Source: an uncultured Blautia sp. (GTDB taxonomy: Bacteria; Bacillota; Clostridia; Lachnospirales; Lachnospiraceae). Taken from it: a stretch of 5,400 nt of DNA. The stretch covers positions 1 through 5,400 of the forward strand of contig URWL01000161.1 in NCBI GenBank assembly GCA_900551465.1, given 5' to 3'. Every line of letters starts with the position of its first letter. Position 1 is the stretch's first letter. This document shows positions 1-5,316 of the stretch, piece after piece. The notes under the pieces were generated by a model. It was given only the letters and a program-made list of their open reading frames with translations. It was not told the DNA's origin and did not search any database. Made by a program: the position numbers and the translations under genes.

Positions 1-18
1 CATATTTAAAATATTCAT
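1..18 (-). CDS. Start of an unidentified gene, cut by the left edge
   Basis: Only the first six codons are inside the window (MNILNM). The start is supported by an AGGAG ribosome binding site at 26-30 on the minus strand, seven bases before the ATG at 18-16. It begins about 50 bases after the MATE stop codon with no clear terminator between, so it is probably co-transcribed with the transporter. The product cannot be told from six residues. Regulators of the MarR or TetR type often accompany MATE genes, but nothing here shows that. Confidence 0.6.
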
Positions 19-70
19 CTCAACACTCCTCTGCACCGCTGCACATCATATATACAGCCGGTTATCTTTG

Positions 71-1429
71 TCAATTTTCTGATTCTCTTACAGATTTTTC
101 TGCTTTTGGAAAGCGTCTTATATAATAGATCACAAAAAGAACTGCTGTGATTCCCCAGGATACCGGATAACTGAGCATAATAGTTTCTATCCCCGGAAAA
201 ACAGGGAGAACTGCAAACATCCAGGTAATTCTGAGAATGCAGACTCCTCCACAGGTAAGGATCACAGGAACCAGCACCTTGCCTGCTCCCCTGAGAGCTC
301 CGGAAAGAATTCCGATTGCCACATAAAGAAAATAAGACGGCATCAGGAATCTCATCATATAGACTCCAATTTCCACCACTCCATGATCTGTTGTAAAAAG
401 CCGGTATAAAGGTTCCGCAAATACAACCAGAAGTCCGCTGAGTGCGATCGCCGCCGCATATGACATTCCCAGACAGACCAGTACGCTTTTCCTCATGCGC
501 TTTGTTTTTCCCGCTCCATAATTCTGACCCACAAAAGTGGTAATTGAAATAGAAAAAGCATTTACCACCATCCAGAATACTGCATCGATCTTCCCAAAGG
601 TTCCCCATGCTGCCACATGGTCAGTTCCCAGTCGATTGACAAATACCTGGATCACAATATTTGCCACGCAGTACATAGCCGCTTCAATCCCTGCCGGTAC
701 ACCGATCCGCAATACAGAACGAAGTGAATTTCCATAGAAACGGATCTTTTTGAATTCCAGCTTAAAATTCCCCTGCCCTTTTACCAGCATTGCTGCAACA
801 AGCACTGCACTGACTCCCTGGCAGAATATCGTTGCAATGGCAACACCTTCTACGCCCATGCCGCCAATCACTACAAGCAGAATGTCCAACAGAATATTCA
901 AAAGGCAGGCGGTTATCAGTACATACAAAGGACGTCTGGAATCTCCCATGGCGCGAAGGACAGCCGCGCCCATATTATATACAAGATTAAAAACCGTTCC
1001 TGCAAAATAAATATGAAGATATATTCGAGATTCATCCATTAATTCTGCCGGAGTGTTCATCATCTGTAAAATCGTGTCAGAGGCAAAAAATCCCGCCACA
1101 CCGATTACCAGACCGGCTATAATAGAGAACGCAGCCGCTGTATGTATCGTGCGATCCAGATTCTTTCTGTCCTGAGCTCCATAAAACTGAGAGACGATTA
1201 CAGCCGCGCCTGAGGTCAGGCCTACAAATACCTCTACAATAAGATTTACAACCTGGTTTACAGAGCCTCCAACTGCAGCCAGAGCTTCTTTACCCACAAA
1301 ACGACCGACAACAATGGTGTCGGCCGTATTATAGATCTGCTGAAAAAAAGTTCCGAATACAATCGGAAAAAAGAATAATAACAACTGCTTCCAGATTACA
1401 CCTTCTGTAATCTGATTTTTTTTATCCAT
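71..1429 (-). CDS. MATE family efflux transporter
   Basis: This is a full-length (452 aa) integral membrane antiporter of the MATE (NorM/DinF-like) family, which exports cationic drugs, metabolites or toxins using a Na+ or H+ gradient. The protein shows about 12 hydrophobic helices in two related halves. The N-terminal half has the family's typical stretch FFQQIYNTADTIVVGRFVG (28-46), then SGAAVIVSQFYGA (73-85) and LRAMGDSRRPL (158-168). The C-terminal half repeats the pattern with TTFVGQNYGAG (297-307) and GALRGAGKVLVP (377-388). A short basic tail follows (438-452). Length is normal for the family and no disruption is seen. The ATG at 1429 is preceded by GGAGG at 1437-1441 with seven bases of spacing. 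The promoter at 1462-1490 sits inside an inverted repeat, which suggests repressor control. The substrate cannot be inferred from sequence alone. Confidence 0.96.
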   Translation of the reverse strand: MDKKNQITEGVIWKQLLLFFFPIVFGTFFQQIYNTADTIVVGRFVGKEALAAVGGSVNQVVNLIVEVFVGLTSGAAVIVSQFYGAQDRKNLDRTIHTAAAFSIIAGLVIGVAGFFASDTILQMMNTPAELMDESRIYLHIYFAGTVFNLVYNMGAAVLRAMGDSRRPLYVLITACLLNILLDILLVVIGGMGVEGVAIATIFCQGVSAVLVAAMLVKGQGNFKLEFKKIRFYGNSLRSVLRIGVPAGIEAAMYCVANIVIQVFVNRLGTDHVAAWGTFGKIDAVFWMVVNAFSISITTFVGQNYGAGKTKRMRKSVLVCLGMSYAAAIALSGLLVVFAEPLYRLFTTDHGVVEIGVYMMRFLMPSYFLYVAIGILSGALRGAGKVLVPVILTCGGVCILRITWMFAVLPVFPGIETIMLSYPVSWGITAVLFVIYYIRRFPKAEKSVRESEN

Positions 1430-1441
1430 TTTCAGACCTCC

Positions 1442-1478
1442 AAAAAATTCCTCTGCTATGAAGTATAGCAGAGGAATT
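1442..1478 (-). terminator. Intrinsic terminator downstream of the small membrane protein gene
   Basis: A perfect 14-bp stem (arms 1446-1459 and 1465-1478) with a 5-base loop (1460-1464) is followed on the minus strand by a run of six T (1447-1442, the first two inside the stem). This has the form of a Rho-independent terminator for transcripts coming from the gene at 1526-1858. The T-run directly abuts the GGAGG of the MATE gene, so read-through transcripts would be cut just before MATE translation starts. Confidence 0.75.
1446..1478. repeat. Perfect inverted repeat over the MATE -10 box, candidate operator
   Basis: Arms AATTCCTCTGCTAT and ATAGCAGAGGAATT are exact reverse complements separated by GAAGT. 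Besides its terminator role, the repeat overlaps the -10 hexamer of the MATE promoter (1462-1467) and covers the expected transcription start near 1455. A dimeric repressor bound here would block the promoter. The operator role is inferred from position and symmetry. Confidence 0.5.
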
Positions 1479-1490
1479 CCTGAAAATCAA
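1462..1490 (-). promoter_or_regulatory. Predicted sigma-A promoter of the MATE gene
   Basis: On the minus strand TTGATT (1490-1485, four of six consensus bases) is followed by exactly 17 bases and TATACT (1467-1462, five of six). The predicted start near 1455 gives a leader of about 25 bases containing the GGAGG site. The start falls inside the hairpin, so mRNA from this promoter holds only the 3' arm and would not form the terminator. Confidence 0.6.
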
Positions 1491-1525
1491 TTTTTTGTTG
1501 TATGTCCGGATAATTTACAGATCCA

Positions 1526-1858
1526 TCATCCCGGAATCTTAATATTATGTCTGCCTGTTCCATATCCGCCATGAGATAACTCTCTTTGCAGTTCCTGGAT
1601 ACGATACTGTTTATGATGCAATTTCTCTGAAGCTTCTGAAATATTTGCACTGCTGCAGATACTCCCAAGCTTCATCATCACAGCTCGTCTGGCATATCCG
1701 GCCGCAAGACTTATTTTCAGATATCCATACATAAGGAGGCAGCCGGCTTTGTGGAAAATTCCGTTTTCGTACCGGGAATGGCTTCTCAGATAAGCAGCCA
1801 TGCCAAACACAACAATTACAGCAAAAGAAACAAGTGAAATCTGTTCTATAAACGTCAT
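1526..1858 (-). CDS. Small hypothetical protein with one N-terminal membrane segment
   Basis: I do not recognise this 110-residue protein. Residues 6-24 form a clear hydrophobic helix (ISLVSFAVIVVFGMAAYL region), followed by a weaker hydrophobic, Gly/Tyr-containing stretch (about 37-57) and a helical, charged tail (72-93) that looks cytoplasmic. No signal-peptidase site is evident, so a small membrane-anchored protein is likely. I chose the ATG at 1858 because GGAGG (1868-1872) lies nine bases before it; a GTG at 1864 is in frame but only three bases from that site. The last 17 residues (HGGYGTGRHNIKIPG region) look unlike the rest. The overlapping frame continues with more protein-like sequence to 1456, suggesting a 2-base slip in the CTCTCTTT tract at 1580-1587. 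Transcription probably comes from 1904-1932 and ends at the hairpin at 1442-1478. Confidence 0.65.
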   Translation of the reverse strand: MTFIEQISLVSFAVIVVFGMAAYLRSHSRYENGIFHKAGCLLMYGYLKISLAAGYARRAVMMKLGSICSSANISEASEKLHHKQYRIQELQRELSHGGYGTGRHNIKIPG

Positions 1859-1903
1859 GATCACCGACCTCCTTTATTATGATTCCTGTTATTATTTAAC
1901 TAT

Positions 1904-1932
1904 ATATTAATCCTTATTTCTTTAATTGTCAA
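1904..1932 (-). promoter_or_regulatory. Predicted promoter of the small membrane protein gene
   Basis: A perfect TTGACA lies at 1932-1927 on the minus strand. It is followed by 17 bases and TAATAT (1909-1904, four of six). The surrounding region 1873-1990 is very AT-rich. A start near 1897 would give a leader of about 40 bases including the GGAGG at 1868-1872. The stretch also shows no hairpin terminator for the gene ending at 1998. Confidence 0.6.
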
Positions 1933-1997
1933 TCTTTTTATTTATATCCTCATTAATTTCTGTTTTATTATGCAACAATTCCAATATAAAAGTCATT

Positions 1998-2681
1998 TCA
2001 CGGTCCCCAAATGTATCTGGAATGGTATCTGCAATATTTTTTGTAATACCTGTTATATGTTGACCTGGAGCTTCTTCTTCCATTTACCCAGTACTGTCTA
2101 GGACAACGTCCATTGGATTCCATAGGGCCTATATAATCAGATAATGTGCATACCCGATAGAGCTTTCCACTTCGGATCTTAAAGACATTTCTGGAAACGC
2201 TTCTTCCAGTGATCATGGTGTTGATTATAAAGGTTTTATGTTTTTTGTTGTAACGAATCGGATCCTGATCAAAGTCTGTGATCCGAAAGGTTCCGACCAG
2301 CTTAACCTTGTTTTTATAAATCGTCAGAACCATCATCGTTCTCGTTCTGGTGTTGCAGAAAAATGCTTCCGGAACCTTGTCGCCAGTCACATCCTTAAAT
2401 ACATATCTTGTATGGCTGCTGTAATGCAGAGAACGGATAGAAGTTCTTTTTCCTCTGTCGTTATAACCCCATCCTGATCTGTCTCTCAAATCATACGTGA
2501 TCCTGGCCTTACTGTTTTTTCTGGCCCAGTAATCCATTTTATCATTGTACATAAGGACTGCCTTGTTGTAGCTGATCCGTTTGGCTGCCTGAACCTCTGT
2601 TCCAGATACATTTGCTGTCAGCATCAGTCCTGCCAGGATTCCCAGAATCCCTTTTGTAAAAAAAGATTTCATTTTTTTCAT
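1998..2681 (-). CDS. Secreted, highly basic hypothetical protein with calcium-loop-like motif
   Basis: This 227-aa protein starts with a typical Gram-positive signal peptide: MKKMKSFFTK, a hydrophobic core at 11-23, and a likely cleavage after VQA at about residue 32. It has no lipobox, LPXTG or other membrane segment, so it is probably released. Residues 95-105 (FKDVTGDKVPE) match the DxxGDxxxE pattern of FG-GAP/VCBS-type calcium loops, followed by beta-rich sequence (115-135, 150-180). The C-terminal part carries YWVNGRRSSRSTYNRYY (197-213), then a Tyr/Arg/Lys-rich end. By hand count the mature part has about 43 Lys/Arg against 13 Asp/Glu, strongly cationic. Four Cys lie at 109, 178, 193 and 217. 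No catalytic motif is visible. The start is supported by AAGGAGG (GGAGG at 2690-2694) with eight bases of spacing. Its promoter resembles that of the YARHG gene at 4277-5086. Confidence 0.82.
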   Translation of the reverse strand: MKKMKSFFTKGILGILAGLMLTANVSGTEVQAAKRISYNKAVLMYNDKMDYWARKNSKARITYDLRDRSGWGYNDRGKRTSIRSLHYSSHTRYVFKDVTGDKVPEAFFCNTRTRTMMVLTIYKNKVKLVGTFRITDFDQDPIRYNKKHKTFIINTMITGRSVSRNVFKIRSGKLYRVCTLSDYIGPMESNGRCPRQYWVNGRRSSRSTYNRYYKKYCRYHSRYIWGP

Positions 2682-2703
2682 AGCTCTTTCCTCCTTAAAT
2701 CTT

Positions 2704-2732
2704 CTATACTGTTTTCTATAATTTCAGTATAG
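2704..2732. repeat. Inverted repeat overlapping the -10 box of the basic secreted protein gene
   Basis: Arms CTATACTG (2704-2711) and CAGTATAG (2725-2732) are perfect complements separated by 13 bases. One arm contains the predicted -10 box and the other lies just past the expected transcription start. The sister promoter at 5121-5154 has only one arm, so any operator role would be specific to this gene. Eight-base arms in AT-rich DNA can also arise by chance. Confidence 0.35.
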
Positions 2733-2757
2733 CCTCTGTTTCTGCAAATTTGTTTTT
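2724..2757 (-). promoter_or_regulatory. Promoter of the basic secreted protein gene, copy 1 of a duplicated element
   Basis: On the minus strand TATACT (2731-2726) is a good -10 box, but 17 bases upstream there is AACAAA and no TTGACA-like box. Instead the plus strand reads TCAGTATA, ten bases, then CTGCAAATTTGTTTTT (2742-2757). This arrangement recurs with the same spacing at 5121-5154. The conserved upstream part may be an activator site or an alternative sigma-factor box. It overlaps the stop codon of the gene ending at 2756, so the intergenic space is fully used. Confidence 0.6.
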
Positions 2758-4162
2758 AAAGAAGATATTCCAGTAATTCTTTTTCATGACAGTAAGCCTC
2801 TTTATAAACTCTGTACAAATAGAAATTCTTTCCCTGTATTACCTGTTTTTCCACCTCTTCCTCCAGAACCTCCATAGGATCTGAGGAGCGCAGAAAATGA
2901 AGCACAAAGGAATCAAACTCCTGATCCGGACGCAATCTTTCAAATTCACAGTTTTCCAGGATGCGGCTGAGCCTGTTTATGGTAATATTATTTTCTTTAT
3001 TCAGATCGACCCTCTGTCTGACAAAAAGCAGGAAACTAATCAGGGTTTCTCTGTTAATATCCCTTGCTCCTGTCATAAATTCCCGGAAATAATCCTCTCC
3101 TACGCGGCCTCTCTGATACGCTTTTCTTTTTTCTGCAGCATTTCGAGAGCCTTCTGAATCCCTCTCCTCCTCTCTTTTTCTCTCTTCCTTCTCCATTCTG
3201 CGCAGTTCCGCCTCGACGTGCTTCCACTCTTCTGTATCCGGATCCTGGCTGCAAAGCCCAAGAGAATGAGCCACACGGATTTTTGTATTTTCCGGCCACT
3301 CCTCAAATTTCCCATACAGCTCAAATAAAATTTCCATCCATTCTACTGATACATATCCAAAATAAAAATAATTAAATTCATCAAAAATACCTCCCGGAGT
3401 CAGAGCGGTATTCTGCAGATACTCCTTTTTTTCCTCCAGAGTCATCTGATTTTTCAGCTTATCCGCATCACGTTTAAGCCTGGTAAGCGGTTTCAAAAAG
3501 GAAAGCTCCTCCAGCGCAAATTTTTCGCTTCTTCCACGCTCGTCTTTATCCAGCATATTTCCATACTGTTTTTTTAAGGTCTCTTCTTTTTTGCAGCTTT
3601 CGTAATACTTATCGCAACGGTCCTGAATATAAAAATACAGATATTTGCAGAAATAATATCTGGCCCGTTCCCGGGCAGAGGAAAACTTCTCTATGTTCTC
3701 ATTGATAAATTTCCAGAAATCCTGCATGGAGGTCAGATGAACGATCCGGTCCGCAAATTCTCTGGTCAGCAGCATTGTCTGCATACCCTCAAAGGATTCC
3801 TCCTCCACATATTCCTTCAGTTCTTTCAGCGTGATCTTTCCGCCTTTCATCAGACGACTTCCGCTGCTGTCTGACGCCTCCCGAAGCTTCTGACACGATG
3901 CGAAAAAATCCTTCCATTCTCCATAGCCCATTCCGTGACTGAACGCATACATCAGACAGGCTTCATAAAAGCTTCTTCCGTAAAGCACCGCACAATCTCT
4001 TTCCTTCAGCTCCTGTTCTACCCTTTCCAGGCTCCAGCCTTCTGCAAGTCCTCTGGCAAGTACCACCATCCGCTCCGGAATTCCTTTTTTATCCCCGGAT
4101 TTTGAAATCTCCGGTGCATCTTCCATATCCATGGAAAAGTTCATGACCAGATTTTCAAACAT
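2756..4162 (-). CDS. Hypothetical alpha-helical cytoplasmic protein, 468 aa
   Basis: I do not recognise the family. No signal peptide or membrane helix is present, so it should be cytoplasmic. Residues (counted from the chosen start) form three parts. First is an N-terminal helical unit at about 30-90 with LARGLAEGWSLERVEQELKE and FYEACLMYAFSHGMGYGEWK. Next is a long Lys/Glu/Tyr-rich helical middle (110-310), including an aromatic patch FDEFNYFYFGYVSVEW (260-275). Then a strongly charged probable coiled coil (312-352) leads into a C-terminal helical domain (357-468) with ARDINRETLISFLLFVRQ. No Walker, HTH, nuclease or kinase motif is seen. It may be a scaffold or adaptor, but that is a guess. 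The open frame extends to a GTG at 4225, but that codon has no ribosome site and lies against a TATAAT box. I prefer the ATG at 4162, although its GGAGG (4183-4187) is 20 bases away, unusually far. Confidence 0.8.
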   Translation of the reverse strand: MFENLVMNFSMDMEDAPEISKSGDKKGIPERMVVLARGLAEGWSLERVEQELKERDCAVLYGRSFYEACLMYAFSHGMGYGEWKDFFASCQKLREASDSSGSRLMKGGKITLKELKEYVEEESFEGMQTMLLTREFADRIVHLTSMQDFWKFINENIEKFSSARERARYYFCKYLYFYIQDRCDKYYESCKKEETLKKQYGNMLDKDERGRSEKFALEELSFLKPLTRLKRDADKLKNQMTLEEKKEYLQNTALTPGGIFDEFNYFYFGYVSVEWMEILFELYGKFEEWPENTKIRVAHSLGLCSQDPDTEEWKHVEAELRRMEKEERKREEERDSEGSRNAAEKRKAYQRGRVGEDYFREFMTGARDINRETLISFLLFVRQRVDLNKENNITINRLSRILENCEFERLRPDQEFDSFVLHFLRSSDPMEVLEEEVEKQVIQGKNFYLYRVYKEAYCHEKELLEYLL

Positions 4163-4216
4163 ATCATTTTTCTTCGTTCTGTCCTCCCTGATTCTATATG
4201 AATACTTATGATATGT

Positions 4217-4246
4217 ATTATACACTATTTATCCGAAGCCCGTACA
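4217..4246 (-). promoter_or_regulatory. Possible promoter of the 468-aa protein gene
   Basis: A perfect TATAAT occurs at 4222-4217 on the minus strand. Eighteen bases upstream is TGTACG (4246-4241), only a three-of-six match to TTGACA. A start near 4210 would place the GGGAGG site (4183-4188) in a short leader. If this promoter is real, the GTG at 4225 cannot be the start codon. The gene could instead be read from the YARHG gene promoter, since no terminator is seen between 4277 and 4217. Confidence 0.4.
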
Positions 4247-4276
4247 GGTATTCCAGGAATTTCTGCGCAATATTTA

Positions 4277-5086
4277 CTAATGTACCACATCGTCGATACT
4301 GCCCGGAAGCTGATATTCATATTCATCATTTTTGGAAAACTGTTCTCTGCAGTCCGCCATGCTTGTTTCCACAATAGTATCTGACATCACATCATATTGT
4401 AAGGATCTGAAAATCCCGGAATCCTCCTGTTCATCATTATAACAGTCGATCCACCCATTTTCTTCATTCAGCTTCAAAAGTCCATTCCACTGTCCCCATT
4501 TGGTATACTCTTTTGCAATACCGATCCCATTGCTGTTTCCCGGAGAAATGGTGTAATACTCATAATAAAAATTTCCATCCTCTTCATAAACCTCAAATAT
4601 ATGAGGATAATAAGGATCCGGCTCATATACCCATTTTCCTACCAGATCTTCTGCATAAAGCGGACTTTCCATATATACCCAGGAGGAGCTCATAACCTGA
4701 ACATCTCCCTGAGCGGAGATCCTCTGGTTTTCTTCAAACTGTGCTGTGGCAGCCGCCTGTTTTCTTGCAAGCTCACAGGCATGCAGCATATCTATATTTG
4801 CCTGTTCGATCTCAGAAAGCACAGAAGCGTCATATTCCTCTGAGGGCTGATACCAGTCCTGGGATCCAAAATGCTCCTTCATATCCTGAGAGTAAACTTC
4901 CTTTCCGTGTCTGGCGGTGATTTCATATCTGGCTGCTCTTAATTCCCAGTCGGAAAGTCCTGCAAGGCTTTCCTCTGTAATGATTTCCGCACTGCTCTGA
5001 GGCAGGATATCTGCCATGACGGAAACAGGAGACACCATTCCAAAAGTCATGATAAGTGCCGTAAACTGCATAATTTTTTTCTTCAT
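4277..5086 (-). CDS. Secreted YARHG-domain protein
   Basis: This 269-aa protein has a signal peptide (MKKKIMQF, hydrophobic core 8-20, probable cleavage after VMA at residue 25) and no other membrane helix or anchor. Residues 44-104 form a YARHG domain, an extracellular domain common in Firmicutes: LSDWELRAARYEITARHGK, then a Phe (73) and the WYQP motif (78-81), ending in the helix around IEQANIDML. A linker (105-135) leads to a C-terminal beta-rich domain that opens with DLVGKWVYEPD (147-157) and looks lipocalin-like, with many Tyr and Trp. The mature protein is very acidic (about 49 Asp/Glu to 15 Lys/Arg by hand count). I chose the ATG at 5086 because GGAGG (5098-5102) lies 11 bases upstream. 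An in-frame ATG at 5116 would put that site inside the gene and spoil the signal peptide. YARHG is a putative extracellular binding domain; no reaction is known. Confidence 0.87.
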   Translation of the reverse strand: MKKKIMQFTALIMTFGMVSPVSVMADILPQSSAEIITEESLAGLSDWELRAARYEITARHGKEVYSQDMKEHFGSQDWYQPSEEYDASVLSEIEQANIDMLHACELARKQAAATAQFEENQRISAQGDVQVMSSSWVYMESPLYAEDLVGKWVYEPDPYYPHIFEVYEEDGNFYYEYYTISPGNSNGIGIAKEYTKWGQWNGLLKLNEENGWIDCYNDEQEDSGIFRSLQYDVMSDTIVETSMADCREQFSKNDEYEYQLPGSIDDVVH

Positions 5087-5120
5087 AATACTCTTTTCCT
5101 CCCAAATTTTTTTCATTATC

Positions 5121-5154
5121 TCAGTATATCTTATATTCCTGCAGATTTGTTTTT
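5121..5154 (-). promoter_or_regulatory. Promoter of the YARHG gene, copy 2 of the duplicated element
   Basis: The plus strand reads TCAGTATA (5121-5128), ten bases, then CTGCAGATTTGTTTTT (5139-5154). The last element differs from the copy at 2742-2757 in one of 16 bases. On the minus strand TATACT (5128-5123) serves as the -10 box, and again no TTGACA-like box lies 17 bases upstream. Likeness between the two genes extends downstream: TATACTGA followed by a similar AT stretch, GGAGGAAA and GAG before the start, and Met-Lys-Lys codons. Confidence 0.6.
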
Positions 5155-5176
5155 TATATATGACAGCTTCTTTTTA

Positions 5177-5299
5177 TTATGGCCAGTAACAGGGAGAAAA
5201 TGAATCGGCAAAAAGGTCATCCGGATACCCATGTCTCAGAACAGCAACATAGATCCCCAGCTCCTCATCATTCAATATCACATAACTTAACCTATTGTG
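5177..5299 (-). pseudogene. Short stop-flanked coding remnant, possibly a C-terminal fragment
   Basis: The minus strand reads 40 codons between a TAG (5302-5300) and tandem TAA TAA (5179-5174). The text is protein-like: RLSYVILNDEELGIYVAVLR (codons 3-22), then HGYPDD and a hydrophobic, Cys/Trp-containing end. The strand pattern with a closing RHG vaguely recalls the C-terminus of RelE/ParE-type toxins, but this is a weak impression. The only start candidate is a GTG at 5281 without a good ribosome site, and stops precede it upstream. I read it as the tail of a decayed gene; a 34-residue peptide is possible but less likely. Confidence 0.35.
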
Positions 5300-5301
5300 C
5301 T

Positions 5302-5316
5302 AATTCAATTTGAATT
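5302..5316. repeat. 15-base palindrome
   Basis: AATTCAA and TTGAATT flank a single T, giving a perfect 7-bp inverted repeat. It overlaps the stop codon of the edge frame and sits just before the coding remnant. It could be an operator half-turn or chance in AT-rich DNA; no downstream gene start supports a regulatory role. Confidence 0.25.

Noticed and set aside
15..608. A 197-residue minus-strand frame overlapping the MATE gene
   Set aside because: It is Cys/Ser/Arg-rich, has no recognisable domain and is fully contained in the well-supported MATE region in another frame.
537..1010. Plus-strand open frames opposite the MATE gene
   Set aside because: They are antisense shadows of a conserved membrane protein gene, with no ribosome site or domain support.
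1430..1525. A riboswitch leader before the MATE gene
   Set aside because: Only one hairpin is present, no aptamer-like conserved structure is seen, and a promoter lies inside the hairpin itself.
1873..1997. A terminator or small RNA in the AT-rich gap after the basic secreted protein gene
   Set aside because: No stable GC-containing hairpin with a T-run could be found; only a promoter is supported.
2717..2722. A TATAAT on the plus strand in the 2682-2755 gap
   Set aside because: No -35-like box lies upstream and no plus-strand gene follows.
2238..3157. Plus-strand open frames opposite the basic secreted protein and the 468-aa gene
   Set aside because: They overlap strongly supported minus-strand genes and show no start signals.
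3054..3324. Two Arg-rich minus-strand frames inside the 468-aa gene
   Set aside because: They arise from the purine-rich coiled-coil coding region read in the wrong frame.
5087..5116. Ten-residue N-terminal extension of the YARHG protein from the ATG at 5116
   Set aside because: The GGAGG at 5098-5102 lies inside that extension and fits the ATG at 5086, which also begins a proper signal peptide.
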